Below, in pieces: positions 26,976 through 36,158 of a stretch of DNA of 61,032 nt. Source of the DNA: SYIM01 sp039800325 (GTDB lineage Bacteria > Pseudomonadota > Gammaproteobacteria > Burkholderiales > Burkholderiaceae_E). The notes beneath the pieces are model-generated. The model had not been told where the DNA came from. It searched no databases and saw nothing but the letters and a program-made list of their open reading frames with translations. Location: positions 1 to 61,032 of the forward strand of contig JBDLQY010000221.1 in NCBI GenBank assembly GCA_039800325.1, given 5' to 3'. Position 1 is the first letter of the stretch. Each line of letters starts with the position of its first letter. The position numbers were made by a program, and so were the translations under genes.

Positions 26976-27989
26976 TTATTTACGACCGTACTTCGCGGTG
27001 ATGGCCTTGAGATCGTCGAACATCTGCTGACCGTTGCGGCCCAGCTTGTTCATCTCGCCGATCCAGACCTGATATACCGGCTCAGCTGCCGCCTTCCAGC
27101 GTGCCAGCTCTTCAGGCGGCAGCTCAAAGATGTTGTTCTTATTGTTTCGGGTAGCTTCGATGGCGGGTGCTGTCGTCGTATCCCAAACGGCCCCGATGTA
27201 CTTGGCGTATTCAATGCCCGAATTGTTATCAATGACCTTCTTCAGCTCGGGCGACAGTTTGTCGTAACTCTTCTGGCTCATCAGGGTGAGTAGCGTGCCC
27301 TGGAACAACCCGTTATTCGTGTGGTGCTTGGTGACCTCGTAAAAGCGATAAGGCTGAGTGATGGCCCAGTTGATGAGCATGGCATCGACTTGGCCGCGCT
27401 CGAGTGCTTCATAAACGCCGCCCAGTGGAATACCCACGGGCGTGCCGCCAAAGGCCTTCACCATCTCGCCGATGAAACGGCCCGCCACCCGTACCTTTTG
27501 ACCTTTCCAGTCATCCAGCGTCTTGAAGGGCTTGCCCTTGGAATGCAGGATGGCTGCATCGGTCGTATGGATGCTGATGATCTTGATGCCCTTGAGCTCA
27601 TTGTTGAGCAGGTGCTTTTGGGCGTACTCCATCACTGCGGGGCTTTGGGTAGCCGACAGGCCGGTGTTCATGAAAGGAAGTTCAACGCCTTCAAGGCCCG
27701 GAAAGCGTCCAGGGGTGAATCCCGCGATGGTCCAGATGATGTCGACCACGCCGTCCTCGAGCTGCTGCGGCAGATCAGAGGGTTTGCCGCCCAGCTGCAT
27801 GTTGGGGTAGACCTCAACCTTGAGCTTTCCACCCGACTCTTTCATCACCTTTTCAGCCCAGGGGTTGAGGTGTTTGGTTTGATCAAGTGCCTGAGGCGCG
27901 CTGAAGGAATGGATACGCAGCGTCGTTTGAGCGCTGACGGCGAAACCGGCGGTCATGAGCGCCGCGGCTATTGCGAATTTACGAATCAT
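26976..27989 (-). CDS. dctP: TRAP transporter solute receptor (DctP type), second system
   Basis: This 337-residue periplasmic receptor has a signal peptide ending TAGFAVSAQ. GGGAG lies eight bases before the ATG at 27989. It shows HLNPWAEKVMKESGGKLKVEVYP and WKGQKVRVAGRFIGEM; the arginine in the latter probably contacts a carboxylate ligand. The SDR-epimerase pair lies 163 bases upstream, and those genes may define the substrate, probably a hydroxy or sugar acid. It is a different subfamily from the first DctP in the window. Confidence 0.93.
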   Translation of the reverse strand: MIRKFAIAAALMTAGFAVSAQTTLRIHSFSAPQALDQTKHLNPWAEKVMKESGGKLKVEVYPNMQLGGKPSDLPQQLEDGVVDIIWTIAGFTPGRFPGLEGVELPFMNTGLSATQSPAVMEYAQKHLLNNELKGIKIISIHTTDAAILHSKGKPFKTLDDWKGQKVRVAGRFIGEMVKAFGGTPVGIPLGGVYEALERGQVDAMLINWAITQPYRFYEVTKHHTNNGLFQGTLLTLMSQKSYDKLSPELKKVIDNNSGIEYAKYIGAVWDTTTAPAIEATRNNKNNIFELPPEELARWKAAAEPVYQVWIGEMNKLGRNGQQMFDDLKAITAKYGRK

Positions 27990-28152
27990 GGTGTTGATCT
28001 CCCTGGGGTGTGCGGATATGCCCGCGCGAAGCGCCGTGCCTGTTTGTAATGGTGCGGGTCTTTGACGCTCTTGATATCGTGCACAGACACCTTGCCTGTG
28101 GTCAAGCTTTTAATGTGTGCTGATAGGGTGCGCCCCTGTTGAGTGCATCGCC

Positions 28153-28929
28153 TCAGGCAGCGAGCCACCCTCCCTCGACGGGTAATACGGTGCCGGTAAT
28201 GAAGCTGGCCTCGTCGCTGGCCAGAAAAGTAATGGCAGCAGCGATTTCGTCAGGTGTTCCCAGTCTTCCCATGGCATGGCGTGCCTCAGACTTTGCCTGT
28301 GCGGCGGCAGGGTCTGCTGCGCGGGCGAACGAGCGCCGTAGCAGTGGCGTATCGGTGGCGCCCGGAGCCACCGCATTGACCCGAATGCCGTCGGCTACGT
28401 AATCAAGTGCCATGGTTCGTGTTAGAGACATGATCGCGCCCTTGGCGGCCACATAGGCGACATTGCCACGTCCGCCCGCAATGGCCAGTTGTGAGGCCAG
28501 CGTAATGATGACCCCCTTTCGGGCTTTCTGCATGGACGGCAGCAGTGCGCGTGCCCAAAGCCAGGTACCGTCCACATTGATACGAAAGGTACGAGTCCAG
28601 TCGTCGAGCGATATCGTGGTGGCAATACCACCGCTTGACCAACCGGCGCTCGCGACCAATATGTCGGCCCCGCCCCAGGCTGACAGGATGGTAGCCGCAT
28701 CACGTTCGACATGATCGGGCCTGCTGACATCGCAGACGCAGCTCAGTACCTCTACCGCCTGGTTACGCAGGTTGCGAGCTAATGTCTCGGTTGCCGATTC
28801 ATCTCGATCGACGATGGCCAGGCGCGCACCTTCGCGAGCAAAGGCATGCGTGGCAGCAAGACCAATGCCCGAGGCTGCGCCCGTTATGACGACGCGGCGA
28901 CCCTCAAAGCGACGGTGCGCTGTATTCAT
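28153..28929 (-). CDS. short-chain dehydrogenase/reductase
   Basis: This 258-residue classical SDR has the cofactor motif VVITGAASGIGLAATHAF near residue 10. An acidic residue in IVDRDES suggests preference for NAD(H). It also has LVASAGWSSGG and the catalytic YVAAKGAIMSL (Tyr-x-x-x-Lys). The C-terminal SFITGTVLPVEGGW is typical. The start overlaps the epimerase gene by four bases. It probably oxidises a hydroxy acid or sugar-type compound brought in by the adjacent TRAP system; the substrate is not determined. Confidence 0.9.
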   Translation of the reverse strand: MNTAHRRFEGRRVVITGAASGIGLAATHAFAREGARLAIVDRDESATETLARNLRNQAVEVLSCVCDVSRPDHVERDAATILSAWGGADILVASAGWSSGGIATTISLDDWTRTFRINVDGTWLWARALLPSMQKARKGVIITLASQLAIAGGRGNVAYVAAKGAIMSLTRTMALDYVADGIRVNAVAPGATDTPLLRRSFARAADPAAAQAKSEARHAMGRLGTPDEIAAAITFLASDEASFITGTVLPVEGGWLAA

Positions 28930-29939
28930 GATTTTTGAATTGATGAAAACCAGCCTGGGTGGGTTCTCGCCCAGGTATCGAGGTGAGCCACTGATTCGGC
29001 CAAACCGAAGCGGGCGCGGAATGACAACTCATGGGCGAGCCTGTGCACGGAAAGGTCGGCTCGGTCCCGCGGGCCCTGTGGATCTACATTGGGTCGCTCA
29101 TCGGGAGCTGCCAACCGGCACACCCAGTCCGGGCGACGTTCGGCCAGTGCCTCTCCCCAGGCCAAAGCGCTGAACCGTTGTCCACTGCTGATGTGAAAGA
29201 TTCGATGCGGTGCCTGAGCCCGTCGCTCAATGATGAGAGCGACCGCTGCAGCAACATCGGGCGCATAAACCCAGTCACGAAAGCAGGGCCGCTGCAGCAG
29301 GGCGGGCTCGCGACGCTCGGCCAAGATCATCAGTTGCATGAACGGGCTTGGCGTATCGCGCGCGCCGGTGAGTCGTTCCCAGGGTCCAAAGACCGCAGAC
29401 AGTCGTACGGTGGTGACGGACTGCCCAGTCAATTCGGAAAAGCGTGCGCACAGACGTTCGCCGGCAAACTTGGACAGCGCATAAAGACTTCTAGGGTCGG
29501 TCGGGTCGTCTTCAAGCAGAGCGCGTTCGCTGAACGCGGCATCGCCAAAGCTGGCTACCGATCCCAGATTGATCACCTGTGGGACGCCCTGCTGTCTTGC
29601 GAGCTTTAAGGTGCGAGCAAGACCCACCAGATTGACATCGAGAATCGCGTCGGGCTCAAGCGCGTCTCGCTGGGCATCGGCGGTGAGTGCAGCGCCCCAG
29701 ATAATCACCGATAGGTCTGGCGTGATGATTGAAGAGAGAAAATCGCTATCGCGTACGTCACCCAGAACCCACTGCGCGTTGTTCAGTGTGGCGCGCACCG
29801 GATCGGGCGGTGACTGACGATCAGCCAGAACCAGTCTAAAACCACGGGCAGCGAGGGCTTGTGCCACGTTGACCCCGATGAAGCCACCTGCACCGATGAT
29901 GAGTGCAGTTCCGCTCGGGGAGGCTGTTAGCTGCGTGAT
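28926..29939 (-). CDS. NAD-dependent epimerase/dehydratase (extended SDR), probable ATC start
   Basis: The glycine-rich motif GAGGFIGVNVAQAL lies upstream of the first standard start (GTG at 29867). A functional protein must therefore begin earlier. The frame is open to a TAA about 30 bases before 29939, with no ATG, GTG or TTG in that stretch. GGAG six bases before ATC at 29939 marks the expected site, giving 337 residues. Active-site features are SVASFGD and YALSKFAGERL (Tyr-x-x-x-Lys), as in NAD-dependent epimerases and uronate dehydrogenases. A point mutation from ATG, a rare ATC start or a base error would all explain it. The gene overlaps the SDR and shares its pathway. Confidence 0.75.
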   Translation of the reverse strand: MTQLTASPSGTALIIGAGGFIGVNVAQALAARGFRLVLADRQSPPDPVRATLNNAQWVLGDVRDSDFLSSIITPDLSVIIWGAALTADAQRDALEPDAILDVNLVGLARTLKLARQQGVPQVINLGSVASFGDAAFSERALLEDDPTDPRSLYALSKFAGERLCARFSELTGQSVTTVRLSAVFGPWERLTGARDTPSPFMQLMILAERREPALLQRPCFRDWVYAPDVAAAVALIIERRAQAPHRIFHISSGQRFSALAWGEALAERRPDWVCRLAAPDERPNVDPQGPRDRADLSVHRLAHELSFRARFGLAESVAHLDTWARTHPGWFSSIQKS

Positions 29940-30050
29940 GGTGGTCTCCAGGAACTTTGATTAAATAGATTTGTTCTAACTTTACGCTGATAATCCAAAC
30001 ACAAAAATCCTGATTGTGCGACCTACAGGTGCCTTTGCCGACACGCCCCT
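29940..30050. promoter_or_regulatory. AT-rich divergent intergenic region
   Basis: This 111-bp gap between divergent genes is markedly more AT-rich than its surroundings and should hold promoters for both. No convincing -35/-10 pair was found on either strand. A Pho-box-like or other known operator was looked for and not seen. Confidence 0.35.
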
Positions 30051-30860
30051 ATGACCACCGCCATCGTTAACGCGCGCATGTACAGTGCAACGCCGAGGTT
30101 GCGCGAGCACTGGAAGACGCTACTCGCCTGGGTAGTCAGGCATGCCGGGCTCGATTGGGAGTTGCTTGATTACGACGCTCCGGCGCCGCTATCCCAGCTA
30201 TGGGCACGTAATGATCTGGGCGCGGTTCTGATGTGCGGTTTACCGTTTTCTCGACAGTACCCCCGGGCACAGCCCATAGCGGCCCCTATTCCGAGTCCCG
30301 CTCGTTATGGCGGTCGGGCCGTGTATTTCACCGACATCGTAGTGTCTGCCGACTCCGCTGCACGCGCGCTTTCCGATACCTTCGGCGGCCGGGTCGGTTA
30401 CACGGTACCCGACTCGCTGTCGGGAGCAGTGGCCTTGGCTCAGCATCTACAGCCATTCAGACAGGCGGCAGCTCGGCCCCTGTATCAGTCTGTCGTGGGA
30501 GGGCTTATTCACGCCCGGGGCGTCATTGAAGCCTTGAGCGAAGGGCGTATCGATGTGGGTCCCCTCGACAGCTACTATCACGATCTGCTGCGCGCCGCCG
30601 ATCCGCAGTGCGCGTCGCGAGTGCGCGTCATTGCTCAGACTGAGCCGCGCCCCCTGCCGCTCTTTGTGGCGACCACACCGCTTTCTCTGGTGCCTCTAAG
30701 ACGACTCCGAGAGGCCTTCGCCGCCAGTGCCGACGCGCCAGAGCTTGCGCAGCAGCGCTCCGCGCTGTTGCTGAAGGGTTTTGCATTTCCCGAGTTCCAC
30801 GATTACGACATGCTGCGTGTTCTACCTGAACGCCTGAAGAGTCCCGATGACGCATTCTGA
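30051..30860 (+). CDS. PhnD-like substrate-binding-fold protein lacking a signal peptide
   Basis: This 269-residue protein has the phosphate/phosphonate-binding (PhnD, PF12974-like) fold. Recognisable pieces are LWARNDLGAVLMCGLPFSRQYP, GGRAVYFTDIVVSADSAARAL, GRVGYTVPDSLSGAVALAQHL and the lobe-two EGRIDVGPLDSYYHDLL. Unlike a transporter receptor it begins MTTAIVNARMYSATP with no secretion signal, and no ATPase or permease is nearby. It may act in the cytosol as a sensor or binding partner. Its last 14 bases overlap the desaturase gene, so the two are translationally coupled. The function is unknown. Confidence 0.75.
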   Translation: MTTAIVNARMYSATPRLREHWKTLLAWVVRHAGLDWELLDYDAPAPLSQLWARNDLGAVLMCGLPFSRQYPRAQPIAAPIPSPARYGGRAVYFTDIVVSADSAARALSDTFGGRVGYTVPDSLSGAVALAQHLQPFRQAAARPLYQSVVGGLIHARGVIEALSEGRIDVGPLDSYYHDLLRAADPQCASRVRVIAQTEPRPLPLFVATTPLSLVPLRRLREAFAASADAPELAQQRSALLLKGFAFPEFHDYDMLRVLPERLKSPDDAF

Positions 30861-31845
30861 ACCCGTGAAGACCACTGAGGCCGATGTGTCGCGCTCAGGC
30901 CAGGCGCTGGCTGGTTCAAGCGGCAGGACAGGGTGGCTACGACTTCTCCGCGCGTTTTACCGCTGGGACGGACCGACCTGGCTGGTGGCCCTTGTGCTGT
31001 ATGCCAGCTGGGCCCTGCTCATTGCCTTGCATGAGGTGCTTGCCTGGTGGGTGATGGCGCCGCTGGGGGCTTACCTGGTTGCCTGGCATTTTTCGCTGCA
31101 ACACGAGGCGATTCATTCCTTTCGCTCGGCACCCGGCTGGTTACGCTGGGCAGTGGTGATGCCGCCCATCGGGCTATGGCTACCGTTTCCGTTGTACTTC
31201 GCATCGCATCGGCAGCATCACCGAAACGTGCATCTGACTGAGCCTGGGGTAGACACCGAATCGGTGTACTGGCGAGCATGCGATTGGCAGGCCCTGTCGC
31301 CGCTGCGTCGGTCTCTGCTCATGATCAACCAGACGCTGGCAGGTCGTGTCCTGCTGGGACCTATCTTACGCCTTGAGAAACTGCTGCTGCGCGAGACTGA
31401 TCGACTGCGCCGGCGTGACTTCCAGCATCTTAAGCACTGGGCGGTACATGCTGCCCTGCTGGCTTTGCTGTTCAGCTACATCAGCGGAGTCTGCGGCATG
31501 CCCTGGTGGCAGTACGTACTGTTATTTGCGTGGCCAGGTTTTTGTCTGGGTTGGGTTCGAGCCTTTATTGAGCACCGATACGGCGAGCATCCCGAGCAGC
31601 GAACCGCCATCATTGAATCCAATCTGTTTTGGTCTTTACTATTTCTGAACAATAACTATCACGCGATTCATCATCGCCACCCGCGCCTGGCCTGGTGGCG
31701 TATCCCAGGCTATTGGCGCCGACATCACGAACGTGTTTTGCGCGACAACGCGAGTTTTCACTTTCCGGGTTATTGGGAAGTGGCGCAGCGATGGTTGCTA
31801 AGGCCCGTGTTTAGACCGGTTCATCCCCCTTCGATCAAGCCCTGA
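30847..31845 (+). CDS. membrane fatty acid desaturase
   Basis: This 332-residue integral membrane protein has the three histidine boxes of the di-iron desaturase family: HEAIH (86-90), HRQHH (121-125) and HAIHH (272-276), plus an extra EHRYGEH near 242-248. About four to six membrane helices flank them. It would insert double bonds or hydroxylate an acyl-type chain at the inner membrane. Box two is followed by TEPGVDTES, seen in bacterial desaturase subgroups near carotenoid hydroxylases. It overlaps the PhnD-like gene by 14 bases and is convergent with the next gene, two bases away. The acyl substrate is unknown. Confidence 0.88.
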   Translation: MTHSEPVKTTEADVSRSGQALAGSSGRTGWLRLLRAFYRWDGPTWLVALVLYASWALLIALHEVLAWWVMAPLGAYLVAWHFSLQHEAIHSFRSAPGWLRWAVVMPPIGLWLPFPLYFASHRQHHRNVHLTEPGVDTESVYWRACDWQALSPLRRSLLMINQTLAGRVLLGPILRLEKLLLRETDRLRRRDFQHLKHWAVHAALLALLFSYISGVCGMPWWQYVLLFAWPGFCLGWVRAFIEHRYGEHPEQRTAIIESNLFWSLLFLNNNYHAIHHRHPRLAWWRIPGYWRRHHERVLRDNASFHFPGYWEVAQRWLLRPVFRPVHPPSIKP

Positions 31846-31847
31846 CT

Positions 31848-32903
31848 TCAACGGGGCGGATCAATATCCGCACCGGCTGCCCTGCGCCATAACCAATTAA
31901 GCGCCTGACCGATTGGCACGTCGCCTCGACCGCCGACGGCTCGGGGTACGACCGGTGTCAGGGCCGAGCCACGCTGAGCCACTACAAAAGAAAATACATA
32001 AGCAGGCTCCTGGCCCATGCGTAAATCAGTGACACGGATAAGGCCCTGTCGCTCATCGGTGCGCACAAAACCGTCGCTAAACGCATACAAGGTTCGCACC
32101 GACTCAATCGACTGTGCTTCGTCACGTAAAGCTGTATCGATGGGGTGTTGGCTGAATCGAATCGGGCGCCCGCCGTCCAGCAGAGAATAAAAGCCCTCTT
32201 CGTAGCGGTCACCCCGCATGACCACGATACGCCACAGCAGGGTGTTAAACGCAGTCGGCGTTACCAGCAGGTGTTTGTCTTCAGCGGGACTCCCCTGGGC
32301 TCTCAGCTCTGCCTTGACATGATGACTGACATAGACCTGCGCTATTGAACTCCAGCCGAGGTATAGACACGACAGTGCAAGCCCCCAGGCGTTGGCCCGA
32401 AGACCACGCGGGCCTTTTGTAAGAAGCGCTATCGTAAGACCAATAAGTAGAGGCAGCGTGTACAGCGGGTCGATGATGAAGATGCTGCCCAGCCCATAAG
32501 CCTCGCGGGATAGCGGAAGCAGGAGTTGCGTTCCGTAGACCGTGAAACCGTCGAGCAGCGCATGGGTGGTGAGCGCAAGCCATACCATCAGGCACCAGCG
32601 TGCGTAGCCTGCTTGTTCGGATGCGGGAAGGTATGCCAGCCGACGCCGATTGAACCAGCCCGATAGCGTCATGAACACAGCGGCAATCAGGGGTGTGGCG
32701 ATGGTCTGCCAGATCAGGGCATGCGTTTGGGCACGGTGTAACACCATGTCGCGCAGCGCATCGCCGTGATCGATGAAAGAGTCTAAATCAGGAAGAGTGC
32801 CGCACAGTCCTCCCCAAAGCGCTGCCTGGCCAACCGTCATACGCCTGCGCATGACGGCAACGCCAACGACCGCACCCAGCGCGAATTGAGAAACAGAGTC
32901 CAT
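31848..32903 (-). CDS. YdjM-type membrane metal-dependent hydrolase
   Basis: This 351-residue protein has several N-terminal helices and the motifs LPDLDSFIDHGD, HRAQTHALIWQ and HALLDGFTVYG of the LexA-regulated inner-membrane hydrolase family (PF04307). The conserved His and Asp residues probably bind metal. The C-terminal ~150 residues are soluble, probably periplasmic, and not recognised. Family members are linked to membrane or phospholipid maintenance, but their reaction is not well established. The stop is two bases from the desaturase stop. The start lacks a strong ribosome site. Confidence 0.78.
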   Translation of the reverse strand: MDSVSQFALGAVVGVAVMRRRMTVGQAALWGGLCGTLPDLDSFIDHGDALRDMVLHRAQTHALIWQTIATPLIAAVFMTLSGWFNRRRLAYLPASEQAGYARWCLMVWLALTTHALLDGFTVYGTQLLLPLSREAYGLGSIFIIDPLYTLPLLIGLTIALLTKGPRGLRANAWGLALSCLYLGWSSIAQVYVSHHVKAELRAQGSPAEDKHLLVTPTAFNTLLWRIVVMRGDRYEEGFYSLLDGGRPIRFSQHPIDTALRDEAQSIESVRTLYAFSDGFVRTDERQGLIRVTDLRMGQEPAYVFSFVVAQRGSALTPVVPRAVGGRGDVPIGQALNWLWRRAAGADIDPPR

Positions 32904-32943
32904 GATTTAGGGCGTGGCGCTCAAGCCTCGAAGGCATGAGCTT

Positions 32944-34512
32944 TCAAAGAAGTTCGTCGATTAACTTGCGAAACTTAACCGTAAAACGGGAACCCGTGCC
33001 GGCACCGCGGTGTTTATGCCATAGCAGACCATCGCTCACCTGTACGGTGGCACCGTGCTGCATGGCAATCTCATTGACGATTGAAAGACCCAGGCCACTG
33101 CCTTCAACGTCGGTGCCAAGCACGCGATAAAACCGATCGAAGATCCGAGGACGGTCGTCGGGTGCGATGCCAACGCCGTCATCCTCGACCACCAGTTCGA
33201 TTTCGCCATGCGTTTTGCCGCGTACCTCGACCGAGATGTGGCCTCCATATGGACTGTAGCGAATGGCGTTGTCCAGCAAGTTGGCAATCAGTTCGCGCAG
33301 AAGAACCGGATGGCCGGCTATCGGAGCGGGCATGTCATCAGCGTCGTAGCTCAGTTCGATGCCGCGTCCGTTGGCCCTTTCATAAAAATCGACCATGACG
33401 CTTCGCACCAGTGGTGCGAGATCAAGGGTCTCTAGTCGGGTGGCCTCGCGCAGGTGTTCCATACGCGTCAGCGCCAGCAGCTGACTCACCATATGCGCAC
33501 TGCGGCTCGCGCTGTCGGCGATCTGCTCCAGCGAACGGCGCAAGTCTTGCGGATCAGTGGCGCGTAGTGCCAGCTCGGCTTGCGTGCGTAGACCGGCCAA
33601 GGGCGTTTTTAGCTGATGAGCTGCATCGGCGATAAAGCGCGTCTGGGACTGTAGACTTTTGGACTGTCGATTCAGCAAGTCGTTGAAAGCGTCGACTAGA
33701 GGCGCTAATTCTTCCGGGGCACTGCGTGTGTCTATGGGCGACAGGTCGTCCTGCCGGCGTTGATGGATGCCTTCCTGCAGAGCCTTCAAGGGGGACAGGC
33801 CCCGACTGAGACCGAACCAGACCAGACCAATGGCCAAGGGTAGGATCAGGAACTGCGGAAACAGAACACCGCGGATGATTTCGTTAGCCAGTCGCGCCCG
33901 CGTATCCAGGGTTTCCGCAACCTGAACTAAGGTGGCCTGATCGTCGGGTGCTGCGCTGTCTGCGCTGACGTAGGTATAGGCGATTCGAACCTCGTCGCCG
34001 CGCCAGACGGCGTTACGCAGTCGTGTTCGATCAGGTGTCGGGAAATCATAAATACCGGGCCTAGGCAGATCGAAATCTCCGGCGAGAACCTCGCCTGCAC
34101 CAGAGACAATCTGCACGGCAATCGACTCACCCTCGTTGAGTTTGAGCAGTTTCTCGACAATCTGCGGAAGCCTCGGATTTCCGCCTGGCTCCACGACCAG
34201 AAGCTGCTCTCTCAGTACCGCAGCGCGGTCGATCAGAGCCTGGTCAAAGGGCGCGTCAGCTAGCGAACGCGCCACGACAAAGGTAATCGCAACCGACAGC
34301 GGCCACAGCAGCATGAGCGGAGCAAACATCCAGTCGAGAATCTCACCGAAGAGCGAGCGCTGCTCATGGGTGACTGGCATGCGGCGCTGAGCACGTGATG
34401 ATCGTCCTGAGGTGCCAGTCGGTGCCGTCCGTTTCAGTTCGCTGCGTGCAGGCGACTCTCGCGTTGCCAGCAGGTCAGACAGTACCGAGTTTGAGCGGAT
34501 GGGCGTACTCAC
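32944..34512 (-). CDS. TctE/QseC-type sensor histidine kinase
   Basis: This 522-residue kinase has membrane helices near 62-82 and 212-235 that bracket a ~130-residue periplasmic sensor of the 2CSK_N type. The phospho-acceptor is His299 in DAAHQLKTPLAGLRTQ. The ATPase domain shows NLLDNAIRYSP, DDGVGIAPDD and GSGLGLSIV. The N-terminal 44 residues are disordered, and Met45 is a possible alternative start. It overlaps the response regulator gene by four bases. TctE-like kinases often sense organic acids; no target transporter adjoins it, so the signal is unknown. Confidence 0.93.
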   Translation of the reverse strand: MSTPIRSNSVLSDLLATRESPARSELKRTAPTGTSGRSSRAQRRMPVTHEQRSLFGEILDWMFAPLMLLWPLSVAITFVVARSLADAPFDQALIDRAAVLREQLLVVEPGGNPRLPQIVEKLLKLNEGESIAVQIVSGAGEVLAGDFDLPRPGIYDFPTPDRTRLRNAVWRGDEVRIAYTYVSADSAAPDDQATLVQVAETLDTRARLANEIIRGVLFPQFLILPLAIGLVWFGLSRGLSPLKALQEGIHQRRQDDLSPIDTRSAPEELAPLVDAFNDLLNRQSKSLQSQTRFIADAAHQLKTPLAGLRTQAELALRATDPQDLRRSLEQIADSASRSAHMVSQLLALTRMEHLREATRLETLDLAPLVRSVMVDFYERANGRGIELSYDADDMPAPIAGHPVLLRELIANLLDNAIRYSPYGGHISVEVRGKTHGEIELVVEDDGVGIAPDDRPRIFDRFYRVLGTDVEGSGLGLSIVNEIAMQHGATVQVSDGLLWHKHRGAGTGSRFTVKFRKLIDELL

Positions 34513-35192
34513 GGACTCGCATCGCGCGTGTGCAGTTGCAGGCTATAACCGAGGCCGCGTACCGTTGAGACGCGCACATCGCCGCCCTCGAGCTTGCGGC
34601 GCAGTCGGTGCACGTAGACCTCAATGGCGTTGTGGCTGACCTCCTCGCCCCATTCGCACAGGTGTTCGACGATTTGCTCTTTGCTCACCAGGCGTCCCGG
34701 GCGTTTGAGCAAAATCTCCAGCAGACCCAGCTCGCGGGCGGATAGCTCAAGAGCCTCGCCATTCAGCCAGGCCAGTCTGTCGACCTGATCGTAGCTGAGC
34801 GGTCCGAGCTTCAGTTGACTGCTGGCCGCACCCATGCCCCGCCGGACTAGCGCGCGAACCCGTGCCTCGAGTTCGGATAACGCAAACGGTTTAGCCATGA
34901 AGTCGTCAGCGCCGAGATCGAGTCCGCGAACCCGCTGTTCAACCGAATCGGCGGCGGTCAGGATCAGCACAGGCGTTGCATTGCCGCGCGCGCGCAGCCG
35001 CTTCAGTACATCGATGCCCTGAAGACGCGGTAACCCGAGGTCAAGAATGAGCAGGTCGAAGCCCTGCGTGCTGAGCGCGCTGTCGGCCGCGCTGCCGTCA
35101 ATGACATGGTCAACTGCATAGCCGGCTGCACGCAGTGCCCGGCAAAGCCCGTCGGCCAGAACCCGGTCGTCTTCTGCGATGAGCACGCGCAT
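34509..35192 (-). CDS. OmpR/TctD-type response regulator
   Basis: This 227-residue protein has a receiver domain with the acidic pair EDD (7-9), phospho-acceptor Asp51 in LLILDLGLP, Thr79 and Lys101 in MAKPF. A winged-helix output domain covers about 130-220 (NAIEVYVHRLRRKLEGG, STVRGLGYSL). It is the partner of the overlapping histidine kinase. It begins nine bases after pyrF, so it may be transcribed with that pyrimidine gene. Its targets are unknown. Confidence 0.95.
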   Translation of the reverse strand: MRVLIAEDDRVLADGLCRALRAAGYAVDHVIDGSAADSALSTQGFDLLILDLGLPRLQGIDVLKRLRARGNATPVLILTAADSVEQRVRGLDLGADDFMAKPFALSELEARVRALVRRGMGAASSQLKLGPLSYDQVDRLAWLNGEALELSARELGLLEILLKRPGRLVSKEQIVEHLCEWGEEVSHNAIEVYVHRLRRKLEGGDVRVSTVRGLGYSLQLHTRDASP

Positions 35193-35201
35193 CGCTGTGC
35201 C

Positions 35202-36047
35202 TCAGTCGCCAGCCATACGAGTGTGCCGATGCAGAGCCTGCGCCTGGCGGATCGCGTCGCGGGTCTGTCGCGCAGCCTGAGCAGCCCGCTCGGCGAAGTC
35301 TGGCCCACTTCCCGCATAAAGAATGGCCCTGGAAGAATTGATCATCATGCCGTAACCATTCATAGCCATACCAGCAGCGACGGTCGCGTCGATATCGCCG
35401 CCCTGCGCTCCGATGCCGGGGACCAGTAGCGGCAAGTCTCCGACGAGTGCACGTACGCGTTGCAGCTCGGCAGGAAAGGTTGCTCCCACCACCAGACCGA
35501 GCTGGCCGTTACGGTTCCAGGGGCCACTGACCAGTCGGGCGACCTGTTCGTAAAGCTTGCCCTGTCCGACATCGAGCGCCTGCAGGTCGCTGCCGCCTGC
35601 GTTGGAGGTGCGGCAGAGTACGATGACCCCGCGTCCCTCCCAGGCCAGGTAGGGCTCAACCGAGTCGAATCCCATGTAGGGACTTACGGTGACCGCGTCG
35701 GCACCGTAACGGCCGAAGACTTCGCGGGCGTACTGTTCAGCGGTCGAGCCGATATCGCCGCGTTTCGCGTCGAGCACCACGGGCACCTGGGGCCAGCGCT
35801 GGTGAATATGGGCAATGAGCGCCTCCAACTGCGCTTCGGCACGCAGGGCTGCGAAGTAGGCAATCTGCGGTTTAAAGGAGCAAACATAAGGCGCCGTGGC
35901 GTCAACAATGGCGCGGCAGAATTCGAGCACTGCGCCGGCCCCCGTGCCCAGCCCCTGTGGCAGACGAGAGGGGTCTGGGTCTAGACCCACGCACAGCATC
36001 GAATCAGCCTGCTGCCAGGCGGTCTGCAAAGACTTCCGGAAATCCAC
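35202..36047 (-). CDS. pyrF: orotidine-5'-phosphate decarboxylase, subfamily 2
   Basis: The start was placed at GTG 36047 because AGGAG lies five bases upstream and VDFRKSLQTAW aligns with the usual family N-terminus; an ATG at 36074 has no such support. The 281-residue cytosolic enzyme converts OMP to UMP, the last step of de novo pyrimidine synthesis. The catalytic signature VVLDAKRGDIGSTAEQYA provides the Asp-Lys-Asp network. Other matches are CVGLDPDPSRLP and the phosphate-binding LVPGIGAQGGD. It precedes the two-component genes by nine bases. Confidence 0.95.
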   Translation of the reverse strand: MDFRKSLQTAWQQADSMLCVGLDPDPSRLPQGLGTGAGAVLEFCRAIVDATAPYVCSFKPQIAYFAALRAEAQLEALIAHIHQRWPQVPVVLDAKRGDIGSTAEQYAREVFGRYGADAVTVSPYMGFDSVEPYLAWEGRGVIVLCRTSNAGGSDLQALDVGQGKLYEQVARLVSGPWNRNGQLGLVVGATFPAELQRVRALVGDLPLLVPGIGAQGGDIDATVAAGMAMNGYGMMINSSRAILYAGSGPDFAERAAQAARQTRDAIRQAQALHRHTRMAGD

Positions 36048-36158
36048 ATCGACTCCTTGGGCGTAATTGCCCACAATGGCATCCTGGTTCGGGCAAACCT
36101 TGCTTAGCAGATGGGGTGTGCCTGCCAGACCTCGACCGATTCTAGCGCGGGAGACCTC

